From assembly GCA_052246725.1 (NCBI GenBank), contig JBQQCL010000004.1: a stretch of 64,000 bases of DNA; one strand, given 5' to 3'. The position numbers and the translations under genes were made by a program. Shown piece after piece: positions 16,043-24,713 of the stretch (the stretch's first letter is position 1; every line of letters starts with the position of its first letter). The notes below the pieces were generated by a model that made no database searches, had not been told where the DNA came from, and was given only the letters and a program-made list of their open reading frames with translations. The DNA comes from Pseudalkalibacillus sp052246725 (GTDB lineage: Bacteria > Bacillota > Bacilli > Bacillales > Fictibacillaceae).

Positions 16043-17569
16043 TTACTTCTCCTCCTTCTCTGTCTGTTTCGAACCAGCCATCAGCAAGCCCAAGTCTTGT
16101 TCGGACACTTCTTGTGGATCAACGATCGCTATGATTTTCCCTTCATATATGACAGCAATCCGATCACTCACATTCATGATTTCTTCAAGTTCAAATGAAA
16201 TGAGCAAGACAGCTTTATTGGCATCTCTTTCTTCAATAAGCTTCGAATGGATGAACTCGATCGCTCCGACGTCAAGTCCCCTTGTCGGCTGTGCGGCAAT
16301 CAACAGGTCAGGACTACGGTCCACTTCACGAGCTATGATCGCTTTTTGCTGATTCCCTCCGGATAAAGCTCTCGCTTCCGTATGTACACTCGGTGTACGT
16401 ACATCGAACTGCTCAATCAACTGTTCCGCCTTATTGAAAATTTCTGTTGCTTTGAGCTGTTTGTATTTGGAATACGGTTTTTTGTAGTAGGTTTGCAAAA
16501 CCATGTTTTCACCGATGGAAAAATCAAGGACAAGACCGTGTTTATGACGATCCTGCGGAATGTGACCTACTCCCGATTCTGTGACTTTACGTGGTTTAAG
16601 ATTGGTTATTCCTTTACCATTCAATCGGATTTCTCCACTGTCCGCTTTGCGTAAACCTGTAATCGCTTCAATCAATTCCGTCTGGCCGTTGCCATCTACC
16701 CCTGCGATTCCGATGATTTCCCCTGCGCGAATGGTCAAATCCAGACCGTTGACAGCTGGTACGCCGCGAGCATCTTTCACCACAAGGCTGTTTATCTCAA
16801 GAACTTCCTGCTGAGGATTTCCCTTTTCTTTTTTCGTGGTGAACGATACATCACGCCCAACCATCATCGAAGCTAATTCTTCGCGATTTGTATCTGCTAC
16901 ATCAACAGTACCGATTCCTTTCCCTCTGCGGATGACCGTACAACGATCGCAGACTTCCATGATCTCCTTCAATTTATGGGTGATCAGGATGATCGATTTG
17001 CCTTCAGCAATCAGACGTTTCATGATTTGGATCAATTCTTTTATTTCCTGAGGTGTTAACACAGCTGTCGGTTCATCGAAGATCAGAATTTCCGCTCCAC
17101 GGTACAACGTTTTTAAAATCTCCACACGCTGTTGCATCCCTACAGAAATATCCTCGATCTTTGCATATGGATCAACACGCAATCCATATTGTCTGGATAT
17201 TTCTTCGACTTTCTTTGCTGCTGATTTGATATCGACCTGTGCACGCCGTTTCGGTTCCTGTCCAAGGACGATATTTTCAGTAACAGTAAAGTTTTCTACG
17301 AGCATAAAATGCTGATGGACCATACCAATTCCCAAATTGTTCGCGATGTTCGGATCTGTGATCTCCACCTTCTCACCGCGTACACGTATTTCACCTTTTT
17401 CAGGCTGATACAGGCCGAATAGCACATTCATCAATGTGGACTTCCCTGCACCGTTTTCTCCCAACAATGCATGGATCTCGCCCTTTTGAACCTGTAAAGT
17501 TATGTTGTCATTGGCAACTATGCCAGGAAACTCTTTGCGGATGTCCCGCATTTCAATGACGTATTCCAA
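16043..17569 (-). CDS. Nucleoside ABC transporter ATP-binding protein, tandem ABC domains (NupO-like)
   Basis: Energy-coupling ATPase of 508 residues with two fused ABC domains, as in sugar and nucleoside importers. Domain 1 has Walker A GENGAGKST at about 37-45, signature SVGMQQR and Walker B LIFDEPTAVL. Domain 2 has a degenerate Walker A, GVDGNGQTE, near 290 and signature LSGGNQQK near 400. The degenerate second site is normal in this family. It abuts both neighbours of the transporter operon and is separated from the binding-protein gene by a terminator and a second hairpin. Confidence 0.93.
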   Translation of the reverse strand: MEYVIEMRDIRKEFPGIVANDNITLQVQKGEIHALLGENGAGKSTLMNVLFGLYQPEKGEIRVRGEKVEITDPNIANNLGIGMVHQHFMLVENFTVTENIVLGQEPKRRAQVDIKSAAKKVEEISRQYGLRVDPYAKIEDISVGMQQRVEILKTLYRGAEILIFDEPTAVLTPQEIKELIQIMKRLIAEGKSIILITHKLKEIMEVCDRCTVIRRGKGIGTVDVADTNREELASMMVGRDVSFTTKKEKGNPQQEVLEINSLVVKDARGVPAVNGLDLTIRAGEIIGIAGVDGNGQTELIEAITGLRKADSGEIRLNGKGITNLKPRKVTESGVGHIPQDRHKHGLVLDFSIGENMVLQTYYKKPYSKYKQLKATEIFNKAEQLIEQFDVRTPSVHTEARALSGGNQQKAIIAREVDRSPDLLIAAQPTRGLDVGAIEFIHSKLIEERDANKAVLLISFELEEIMNVSDRIAVIYEGKIIAIVDPQEVSEQDLGLLMAGSKQTEKEEK

Positions 17570-17645
17570 CTGTCATCACTCCTACTATGTTGTTGCGTTT
17601 GCATAGATTGAACAGCATTCTTTCTTATATCCTCAATGGCTCTTA

Positions 17646-17693
17646 AGTGTAACAAGAGAGTCTGGGGAATATCCGACATACCTTTGTTACACT
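17646..17693. repeat. Inverted repeat between the BMP and ATPase genes
   Basis: AGTGTAACAA (17646-17655) and TTGTTACACT (17684-17693) form a perfect 10-bp stem around a 28-base loop, with no T run. It could act as a processing or stabilising structure in the operon mRNA. Confidence 0.6.
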
Positions 17694-17750
17694 CAAGAAC
17701 TTAATGCTGGATGAGTCGATCATCAAGGAATTGAAAACTGTTCAATTGCA

Positions 17751-17790
17751 TAAAAAGGGGGTTGACTCAAAGAATGATGGGTCAACCCCT
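17751..17790 (-). terminator. Terminator or attenuator after the BMP lipoprotein gene
   Basis: Minus strand AGGGGTTGAC, loop, GTCAACCCCC, then TTTTTATG. It is in mid-operon, so it probably lets most transcripts end after the binding protein while some continue into the ATPase and permeases. Confidence 0.85.
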
Positions 17791-17807
17791 CTGTATAGAG
17801 CTATAGA

Positions 17808-18899
17808 TTACTTTTCGCTTTTGAACGCTTCGTATTCTTCAGCTGTCTTAGGTACTTCAATCTCACCTGCAACGATTTTCTCTTTATATTCTTTAACCAT
17901 TGTCAGTGACTCTTCTGTAACGTTATCTTCTGTTGGAGCGATTCCGACTCCATCTTGCTCAAGACCGAACTCGACGATTTTGCCACCCGGGAAGTTTCCG
18001 TCCTTCGTTTGGGTAGAAACTTCAAATACAGCGGTGTCTACACGTTTCACCATTGAAGTAAGGGTTACACTCTTGTTGTTCTCTTTGTCATAGATCCCTT
18101 CTTCGAATTGGTCACGGTCAACACCGATCACCCATACATCTTCACCGTTCTTCTTACGGTTGATTGCTTCTGTGAACACTCCTGCACCCGTTCCTCCTGC
18201 TGCATGATAAATAACGTCTACATCTTTACCATACAGTGCTGAAGCAATCGTGGCACCTTTAGCAGCATCGTTGAAATCACCAGCATATTGAGTCAGTACT
18301 TCAGCATCCGGGTTTGCAGTCAAAACCCCAGCAAGGAAACCATTCTCAAATTTAGAAATAAGTTCACTTTCTACACCGCCGATGAACCCGACTTTATTCG
18401 TTTTCGTCTGCAATCCAGCTACCAATCCTACGAGGAAAGATCCTTGATGCTCCTTGAATGTGATACTTGCCACGTTTTCAAGTGGATTTCCTTCTTTATC
18501 GACAGCTACGCTATCAACAAGTGCAAATTGTGCAGCCTCTTGTTGTTGTGCGACCTTTTGAATGTCTTCTTGCATCAAGAAGCCGATTCCGTAAATCAAA
18601 TCATAATTTTGACGGACCAAGTTGTTCAAGTTCGGACGGTAGTCACTTTGCTTTTCTGACTGTAAGTATTTGTAACCTTTTTTCTCTTCCAGGTCGTTTT
18701 CATCACCAAATGCTTCAAGACCTTCCCAAGCAGATTGGTTGAACGACTTATCGTCTACTCCGCCAGTGTCTGTAACCATTGCGACTTTAAAGCCGTCATC
18801 CTTCTTATCCCCTGATGCAGCTTCATCACTGCCACAAGCCGAAAGCAATGTTCCAGCCGCTAAAACCATAGACATCAATAACCCATAACGCTTTTTCAT
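17808..18899 (-). CDS. BMP family nucleoside-binding lipoprotein (NupN-like)
   Basis: Extracellular substrate-binding lipoprotein of 363 residues for the following ABC importer. It has a basic N-terminus (MKKRYG), a hydrophobic signal and lipobox LLSAC, with the lipidated Cys at about 22. The mature part carries Bmp-family blocks such as VAMVTDTGGVDDKSFNQSAW and GGVESELISKFENGF. The ATG at 18899 is preferred over one three codons upstream, which is only two bases from the AAGGGGG ribosome site. The equivalent B. subtilis transporter takes up guanosine; a purine nucleoside substrate is inferred. Confidence 0.92.
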   Translation of the reverse strand: MKKRYGLLMSMVLAAGTLLSACGSDEAASGDKKDDGFKVAMVTDTGGVDDKSFNQSAWEGLEAFGDENDLEEKKGYKYLQSEKQSDYRPNLNNLVRQNYDLIYGIGFLMQEDIQKVAQQQEAAQFALVDSVAVDKEGNPLENVASITFKEHQGSFLVGLVAGLQTKTNKVGFIGGVESELISKFENGFLAGVLTANPDAEVLTQYAGDFNDAAKGATIASALYGKDVDVIYHAAGGTGAGVFTEAINRKKNGEDVWVIGVDRDQFEEGIYDKENNKSVTLTSMVKRVDTAVFEVSTQTKDGNFPGGKIVEFGLEQDGVGIAPTEDNVTEESLTMVKEYKEKIVAGEIEVPKTAEEYEAFKSEK

Positions 18900-18929
18900 T
18901 CCGTACATTTCCCCCTTAGTGTATTATCA

Positions 18930-18944
18930 AAATTTCATAAATTT
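18930..18944 (-). promoter_or_regulatory. Candidate CodY box upstream of the BMP gene
   Basis: AAATTTATGAAATTT on the minus strand matches 12 of 15 bases of the CodY consensus AATTTTCWGAAAATT. It sits just upstream of a GATAAT -10-like sequence. CodY control of the B. subtilis nupNOPQ transporter is established; binding here is inferred. Confidence 0.45.
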
Positions 18945-18950
18945 CTAAAA

Positions 18951-18964
18951 GCTAAGCGCTTTCA
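18951..18964 (-). promoter_or_regulatory. Candidate cre (CcpA) site upstream of the BMP gene
   Basis: TGAAAGCGCTTAGC on the minus strand matches the cre consensus TGWAANCGNTNWCA at all but the last two positions. It lies just upstream of the candidate CodY box. The match is imperfect and function is uncertain. Confidence 0.35.
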
Positions 18965-19028
18965 AACAACCCCCTGACCACCTCCTTAAATTCACCGTTT
19001 ATCATTCGATGCCATTTTGAACTTCCTT

Positions 19029-19757
19029 TCACACCCGACGTCTGACAACGTGGAAATCAAACTTATCAGCCCTAAAGTAATTCACCGAATATAACACAGG
19101 AATATCATTCTGATCATAATGCATTTGCTTCAATACGAGCAGGGATGATTCCGGTGGACATTCCAGTACGTCTGAAACCTTGTCGTGATACCCTAAAGGT
19201 TCGATATGAGTAACCGCATACAATACTCGGCTATTAGACTCTTTTTCTAGCAAATTGAACAGTGATTCTTCTTCCATCGATTTGTAATTGGTTGGCATCA
19301 ATTTAGCAGGGACCTGATCAAGACAATAAATGACAGGTTGTCCATCTGCCGTACGAACTCGTTCCACTACTACAAGTTCATCTGGAGCTTCAAGGTTGAA
19401 CTGCTGGATTTCTTCGTCCATCGCTTCTCTCGTATCTGATGATAAGAAGATTGTGCCTGGTTTCTGTCCACCTCGTTCAATCATTTCAGTGAGACTGAAG
19501 AGCTCTTCGATCCCAGATGAGAAAACGGGTCGAGTACGTACGAAAGTACCTACACCATGCCTTCTGACGACGACATTCTCATCTTCTAGTATTCGCAGCG
19601 CTTCTCTAAGTGTTGCGCGGCTGATACCTAACAGCTTCGATAATTCAAACTCGCTCGGAAGTCTTTCCCCTTCCTGATAGACCCCTGATTCAATATCTTT
19701 CTTTAATCGATCTATTACTTGTAAATATAATAGACGATGGTCCGTTTTAATGGTCAC
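19029..19757 (-). CDS. ymfC: GntR family transcriptional regulator YmfC (HTH plus UTRA)
   Basis: DNA-binding regulator of 242 residues. The N-terminal winged helix-turn-helix (about 8-75) includes GERLPSEFELSKLLGISRAT, typical of the GntR HutC branch. The C-terminal UTRA effector domain (about 95-240) includes VVERVRTADGQPVIYCLDQV. It sits between spoIIIE and the nucleoside transporter, so it could regulate that transporter, but this is only positional inference. B. subtilis has a GntR gene, ymfC, at this position. Confidence 0.9.
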   Translation of the reverse strand: MTIKTDHRLLYLQVIDRLKKDIESGVYQEGERLPSEFELSKLLGISRATLREALRILEDENVVVRRHGVGTFVRTRPVFSSGIEELFSLTEMIERGGQKPGTIFLSSDTREAMDEEIQQFNLEAPDELVVVERVRTADGQPVIYCLDQVPAKLMPTNYKSMEEESLFNLLEKESNSRVLYAVTHIEPLGYHDKVSDVLECPPESSLLVLKQMHYDQNDIPVLYSVNYFRADKFDFHVVRRRV

Positions 19758-19914
19758 ACGTCTTCACCCCAAGTGTATTGCATTCTATTCTGTTTATTTA
19801 ACAATATTCGACAATACTATATCATTTTTACATCAATAAATAAATACTATTTTTACATTATATATAAAAATGTTACGATAATATTTCAAATCTGACATGC
19901 TATTTGATAATAAA

Positions 19915-20320
19915 GGCTGTTTTCGCAAACTTTGTTGCTCTTGCACTTAAAGAAAGTATAAAATACTTTCTTCAGTATAAGGGCAACTAAGGCTCGACCT
20001 ACAAAAGGCTTGGTCTCGCCAAGTTTTTTTAAGAGCCGTTGAATTCCGCTCCAGGATGCCCGCTTTCCGCGGGGCGTGCGGTGAGCCCACTCGTCGCCTT
20101 TGCGACCTCAGGAGTCTCCTTTTCAAGGAAGCATTTGTGCTCCTGCGTCTAAAAAGAAAGTCCTGTCGATGTGAGCTTCCTCGTCGCATGCCTTGCGAGG
20201 AGATTATTCAGGTAGTAGGCACGCTGATCCCGCTGGAGTCTCGCACCTTGCTCTCCAATCAACATGCACAAGGTGATTTTTTAAAATGACCCAAAAGCAA
20301 CAATCTTTTAGAAAAGAGCC
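19915..20320 (+). mobile_element. Long MITE-like element, copy 1, with 7/8 target duplication
   Basis: Terminal inverted repeats: GGCTGTTTTCGCAAAC then TTGTTGCTCTTG at the left, and, read in reverse, GGCTCTTTTCTAAAAG then TTGTTGCTTTTG at the right. Flanks ATAATAAA (19907-19914) and ATAATTAA (20321-20328) look like an 8-bp target duplication. Inside are module A (19948-20032) and a GC-rich part ending CTCGCACCTTGCTCTCCAATCAAC. This copy lacks part of the GCAGGACAAGG...CGATTTTCATTTTCG segment present in copies 2 and 3. No conserved coding frame. Confidence 0.8.
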
Positions 20321-20391
20321 ATAATTAAAGCATCAACGAAATGTCATTTACATTTATCAGCTGAGTTCAAATTATACGTCCAGTAAACATA

Positions 20392-20434
20392 GAAAAAGTG
20401 CCTGACACTTCGGAATTCAGAGCGTCAGACACTT
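20392..20434 (-). terminator. Terminator after spoIIIE
   Basis: Minus strand AGTGTCTGAC, loop, GTCAGGCACT, TTTTTCT. Located 18 bases past the stop. Confidence 0.85.
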
Positions 20435-20451
20435 ATCATTTCTCATTTTCT

Positions 20452-22818
20452 TTAACTGGATGAAGCATCCTGATCTATACTTGAAATGAGTACCTCTCTC
20501 GGTTTGCTACCTTCATAGGGACCGACAATGCCTCTGGCTTCCATTGCATCAATCAGTCTTGCAGCTCTTGTGTATCCTATACGGAAACGCCTCTGAAGCA
20601 TGGAAACTGACGCTGTTTGCATATCGACAATCAAATTCACTGCATCATCAAAAAGTTCATCTTCTACTTCTTCCACTTTCTGATCAGGTTCATCGGTCGG
20701 GATCATTTCTTCCTGATACTTCGCTTTTTGCTGTCCAATGACGAAATCGACTATTTGTTGCACTTCTTCATCAGATAAAAATGCACCTTGTACACGTGTC
20801 GGTTTGTTTGAGCCGATTGGGAAGTAAAGCATGTCACCTTTCCCTAGAAGCTTTTCAGCCCCTCCCATATCTAAAATCGTTCGGGAATCCGTTGAAGATG
20901 AAACGCTGAATGCGATCCTTGATGGAATGTTTGCTTTGATGACACCCGTGATGACATCAACTGAAGGTCTTTGTGTTGCGATGATCAAGTGTATTCCAGC
21001 AGCACGGGCCATCTGCGCAAGCCTAGTAATCGCATCTTCAACGTCACCAGAAGCGACCATCATCAGATCAGCGAGTTCATCTACGACGACAACGATATAT
21101 GGCAGTAAAGCCTGCTTAGCATCCGATTCCTCATTTTGTTTTTTGATCAAGTTGTTATAGCCTTCAATATTCCTTGTCCCGCTATGTGAAAACAATTCAT
21201 ATCGACGTTCCATTTCATTGACGACCCGCTTTAATGCTTGTGCAGCTTTTTTCGGTTCAGTCACAACTGGAGCAAGCAGATGAGGAATACCGTTATAGAC
21301 ATTCAATTCGACCATTTTCGGATCGATCATCATCATTTTCACTTCATGCGGTTTCGCTTTCAACAAAATACTTGTTATGATTCCATTCACACATACACTT
21401 TTACCACTACCTGTCGCCCCTGCAATCAACAAGTGAGGCATTTTGCTCAGGTCAGCAAGAATCGGTTCGCCGGAAATATCGCGACCTAAACCAATACTAA
21501 GCTTAGCATTTAAATCGTTGCGCTTTGTATCCACTACTTCTCTCAATGAAACCATCGCCACTTCCTGATTCGGCACTTCGATTCCGATTGCCGATCTTCC
21601 TGGAATCGGCGCTTCAATACGCAGATCTTTTGCTGCAAGGGCCAATGCGAGGTCATCTGTCAAATTCACGATTTTACTTACCTTCACACCAATTGCCGGC
21701 TGTACTTCATATTTTGTGACAGCAGGACCCAAATGGACTTTAACTACCTTCGCTTTTACCCCGAAGCTTTCAAACGTTCGTTCCAGCTTCCTCGTGTTTT
21801 CCGAAACATGTTGTCTTTCCCGATGTTGGCCGGATTTAACTGGTCTGCTCAGCAAATCATAAGGAGGGAGCTCATAGGATTCATTCTCCACCTCAGCAAC
21901 AGAAAATCCGGACGTGACTTCGCCAGAATCTATACTCGAATTGCTGGCAGGTTGGGATGGTTTTTTGTTTTCTTTTTCAGCATGAGCCTTTTGCAGTTCC
22001 TTTTGTTTCAACTCTTCGAACTCGAATGCTTCCTGATAGCTGTTTTCAGTGAAATCTTCAATGATCGGTTCAGAGTAAGTTTCCTCATCAAACTCTTTCT
22101 GATCATCGGCTTCTTTTTTATCCTTGGTTGTCCGTTTGCCCCTCGTCTTCCGTTCTTTCTTACGTGCTTCTTGCTTCTGTTCTCGCTTGCTCTGAAAATG
22201 ATCCTTCCAATCACTATATGTATTCATGATGAAGTTCTTTAATGGTACCACGACTTTAGCGAGAATATCATTCATGGACAATCCTGTGATAAGCAAGATC
22301 GCGATGATCCACATGAAGAAAATGATGACCTGTGTACCTTCTGGTGCAAACAAGACATAAGTGAACGCGAAGCCAAAAGCTCCGATCATACCGCCACCTA
22401 AATCGTAGGTTCCTGGATCAGATCCCTGGTAGCGCAAAAACAATTCCCAAGTATTCTGGATGACAGAAGGATTTTCCCATTCGCCATTTCGAGATAACAG
22501 ATCGAAAAGCTTAACATGGCTTTGCAATAATAAACCGAGGACAAACAAGTAAACACCGCTTAACCGGCGTGTAAAAAAGTTTGGCCATGCCCGCTTCCAA
22601 ATGATATAGATGGAGAGGACAAAGACTCCTAATAGCAAGATCCCATACCATTCCCCGCCTAATAAACGGAACAATCCAGCAAAAATATTCCCCACTTTGC
22701 CGAATTCCGCAGCTGCAATCAACGTCATCGCAAGCAATAGAAGTCCGAAAACTTCAAAAGAAAGCTGCGATTTCCAACCTGACGACTTTTTATTCTTCTT
22801 TTTTTTCCTTTTTGCCAT
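20452..22818 (-). CDS. spoIIIE: DNA translocase SpoIIIE/FtsK
   Basis: ATP-driven DNA pump that moves the chromosome into the forespore during sporulation and clears septum-trapped DNA. From the ATG at 22818 it has 788 residues: a lysine-rich start, about four membrane helices (25-195), a charged linker (about 200-310), the motor domain with Walker A GATGSGKSV near 465 and Walker B VVVVDELADLM near 575, and a C-terminal gamma winged helix (SMLQRRFRIGYTRAARLIDA). The upstream ATG five codons earlier lies before the GAGAGGTG ribosome site, so it is not used. It has its own terminators on both sides. Confidence 0.97.
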   Translation of the reverse strand: MAKRKKKKNKKSSGWKSQLSFEVFGLLLLAMTLIAAAEFGKVGNIFAGLFRLLGGEWYGILLLGVFVLSIYIIWKRAWPNFFTRRLSGVYLFVLGLLLQSHVKLFDLLSRNGEWENPSVIQNTWELFLRYQGSDPGTYDLGGGMIGAFGFAFTYVLFAPEGTQVIIFFMWIIAILLITGLSMNDILAKVVVPLKNFIMNTYSDWKDHFQSKREQKQEARKKERKTRGKRTTKDKKEADDQKEFDEETYSEPIIEDFTENSYQEAFEFEELKQKELQKAHAEKENKKPSQPASNSSIDSGEVTSGFSVAEVENESYELPPYDLLSRPVKSGQHRERQHVSENTRKLERTFESFGVKAKVVKVHLGPAVTKYEVQPAIGVKVSKIVNLTDDLALALAAKDLRIEAPIPGRSAIGIEVPNQEVAMVSLREVVDTKRNDLNAKLSIGLGRDISGEPILADLSKMPHLLIAGATGSGKSVCVNGIITSILLKAKPHEVKMMMIDPKMVELNVYNGIPHLLAPVVTEPKKAAQALKRVVNEMERRYELFSHSGTRNIEGYNNLIKKQNEESDAKQALLPYIVVVVDELADLMMVASGDVEDAITRLAQMARAAGIHLIIATQRPSVDVITGVIKANIPSRIAFSVSSSTDSRTILDMGGAEKLLGKGDMLYFPIGSNKPTRVQGAFLSDEEVQQIVDFVIGQQKAKYQEEMIPTDEPDQKVEEVEDELFDDAVNLIVDMQTASVSMLQRRFRIGYTRAARLIDAMEARGIVGPYEGSKPREVLISSIDQDASSS

Positions 22819-22890
22819 TTTTTCACCTCTCATGCGATTTACTCTGTCTGGATGTATGTATTTGGTGATTCACATTTACTTATGTATTGC

Positions 22891-22980
22891 AAAAGGGCTG
22901 ACCCTGTTAAAGCGGGACTGTGTTAACACTTCAATGACTGGAAACCGTGTTAAACGAGTCGGACACTTATGGGTCAACCC
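22891..22980 (-). terminator. Long-stem terminator after the ylzJ-like gene
   Basis: Minus strand GGGTTGACCC (22971-22980) pairs with GGGTCAGCCC (22895-22904) and is followed by TTTTGC. The long loop has its own inverted repeat around GTTTAACACG / GTGTTAACAC. The segment GTCGGACACTTATGGG at 22958-22973 recurs as GTCAGACACTTATGGG at 54635-54650. Confidence 0.65.
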
Positions 22981-22996
22981 ACTATAAGTAGTGTTA

Positions 22997-23257
22997 TTAT
23001 AACATACTGGAATTCTGGGAACTAGATGGACTTTGATCATAGTTGTAGCTCTTCTTTAAAATCGTGCCTGGCTGAAAATTTGGATCAAGATAATGGTAAG
23101 GATCCGTACTTAAGAGATTCACAATCCTGCATTGATTTCCGTCTAGATGCTCCACCATCATCGAGACCCCATTCATTTCGATCATAGCGTGTTTTTCATA
23201 ATCTTCATTGGCTACATTGAAGACAAGTTCATTGGGCATCGAGGTATATAGAATCAT
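22997..23257 (-). CDS. YlzJ-like small protein
   Basis: An 86-residue protein of unknown function beginning MILYTSMPNELVFN, with an acidic middle and a serine-rich end. Its ATG overlaps the tepA stop (ATGA type), so the two are translationally coupled. It matches the YlzJ-like family found just after tepA in many Bacillus. No catalytic motif is visible. Confidence 0.82.
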   Translation of the reverse strand: MILYTSMPNELVFNVANEDYEKHAMIEMNGVSMMVEHLDGNQCRIVNLLSTDPYHYLDPNFQPGTILKKSYNYDQSPSSSQNSSML

Positions 23258-24042
23258 TGGACCAGATCCTGTTCTTCTTCAGGCTTTTCGGGTTTTTCAG
23301 CTTTTATAAGCTCATTCAGTTTCTTCATTGCTTTTCCGAGGCCCCCAACTTCATCAATCAATCCATAAGCCACTGCATCGTCCCCTACTACATTCGTTCC
23401 AATATCACGAGTAAGATTTCCTTTCGATAACATCAATTCTTTGAACTTCTCTTCTGGAATGTTCGAGTGTTTCATAACAAAACTAATTACCCTTTCCTGC
23501 ATTTTATCCAGATACTCGAATGTTTGAGGCACACCGATCACTAATCCAGTCAGACGCACAGGATGGATCGTCATCGTAGCTGTTTCAGCAATGAATGAAT
23601 AATCCCCTGCCACAGCGATTGGAACTCCAATAGAGTGCCCACCGCCAAGGACAAGGCAAACTTTTGGTTTTGATAAAGAGGCAATCATTTCCGCAATGGC
23701 CAATCCTGCTTCAACATCTCCCCCCACAGTATTGAGGATTACTAGTAGACCTTCGATTTTCGGGTTCTGTTCTATTGCCACAATTTGAGGGATCATATGC
23801 TCATATTTAGTCGTCTTATTATTGGGAGGAAGCTGGACATGCCCCTCGATTTGCCCGACAATCGTCATACAATGGATATTGGATTGCTCCATTTGTGGTA
23901 CATTCGTCTGTCCCATTTGCTGGATTTTATTGATCAGTGACGAGGAGTTTTCCTTATCCTGTTCTTGTTTATTCGGTTTTTGAGGTTGTGTTGGTTGAGT
24001 TGGTGTGACTTCATCGTTATTCGCATTCTGCTGCTCGTTCAT
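23254..24042 (-). CDS. tepA: ClpP-like translocation-enhancing serine protease TepA
   Basis: ClpP/crotonase-fold protein of 262 residues, implicated in protein translocation across the spore or cell membrane in B. subtilis. The N-terminal 50 residues are Gln/Asn-rich and low complexity. The catalytic region has GGGHSIGVP near 132-140 (nucleophile Ser) and MTIHPVRL near 163 (His), as in ClpP relatives. It precedes the ylzJ-like gene and spoIIIE, as in B. subtilis. It lacks the usual upstream neighbour rnjB. Confidence 0.92.
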   Translation of the reverse strand: MNEQQNANNDEVTPTQPTQPQKPNKQEQDKENSSSLINKIQQMGQTNVPQMEQSNIHCMTIVGQIEGHVQLPPNNKTTKYEHMIPQIVAIEQNPKIEGLLVILNTVGGDVEAGLAIAEMIASLSKPKVCLVLGGGHSIGVPIAVAGDYSFIAETATMTIHPVRLTGLVIGVPQTFEYLDKMQERVISFVMKHSNIPEEKFKELMLSKGNLTRDIGTNVVGDDAVAYGLIDEVGGLGKAMKKLNELIKAEKPEKPEEEQDLVQ

Positions 24043-24208
24043 GGGCGGACTCCTTTCACAACAATTACTTTTCCTTTAGTATTGTCTTATTCGGAATCAT
24101 TCTATCCATCATGAAACGAGAACTTCTGATCTTGCGATTTTAAAGGTTCATTATGGGCAAATCACCGATAAATTACGTATTTGCACCGTAATGTCAATCA
24201 AAAGAAAT

Positions 24209-24671
24209 GGCTTCTTTCGCAAACTTTCTTGCTTTTGCACTTAAAGAAAGTATAAAATACTTTCTTCAGTATAAGGGCAACTAAGGCTCGACCTACAAAA
24301 GGCTTGGTCTCGCCAAGTTTTCTTTAAAAGTCGTTGATTTCCGCTCCAGGATGCTCGCTTTCCCCGGGGCGTGCGGTGAGCCCGCTCGTCGCCTTGCGAC
24401 CTCAGGAGTCTCCTTTTCAAGGAAGCATTTGTGCTCCTGTGTCTACAAGAAAGTCCTGTCGAAGCGAGCTTCCTCGTCGCATGCCTTGCGAGGAGATTAT
24501 TCAGGTAGTAGGCACGCTGGTCCCGCAGGACAAGGAAAGCTTCGGCTGCGTTACATCGCACGAAGAAAATGCGATTTTCATTTTCGAGGAGTCTCGCATC
24601 TTGCTCTCCAATCAACTTGCACAAGGTGAGGTTTTTATGACTCAAAAGCAACAATCTCTTAAAAAAGAGCC
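24209..24671 (+). mobile_element. Long MITE-like element, copy 2 (full length)
   Basis: Left end GGCTTCTTTCGCAAAC; right end AATCTCTTAAAAAAGAGCC, inverted match to the left. It contains module A (24240-24325), the GC-rich core, and the segment GCAGGACAAGGAAAGCTTCGG...CTCTCCAATCAAC. Flanks AAAGAAAT and AAAAAAAA are a poor 6/8 repeat. It occupies most of the gap between dapA and tepA, where B. subtilis has rnjB. Confidence 0.75.
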
Positions 24672-24700
24672 AAAAAAAAGCTGACCTCTAAGGGCCAACC
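24672..24700 (-). terminator. Terminator after dapA
   Basis: Minus strand GTTGGCC, loop CTTAGA, GGTCAGC, then eight T. The stem has two G-U pairs. Confidence 0.75.
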
Positions 24701-24713
24701 TCTTCTATAAGTT

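Noticed and set aside
24241..24654. 137-codon frame within long MITE copy 2, and similar frames at 32754-33128 and 19947-20189
   Set aside because: The frames follow the repeat, are open on both strands and have no ribosome binding site. Treated as element sequence, not genes.
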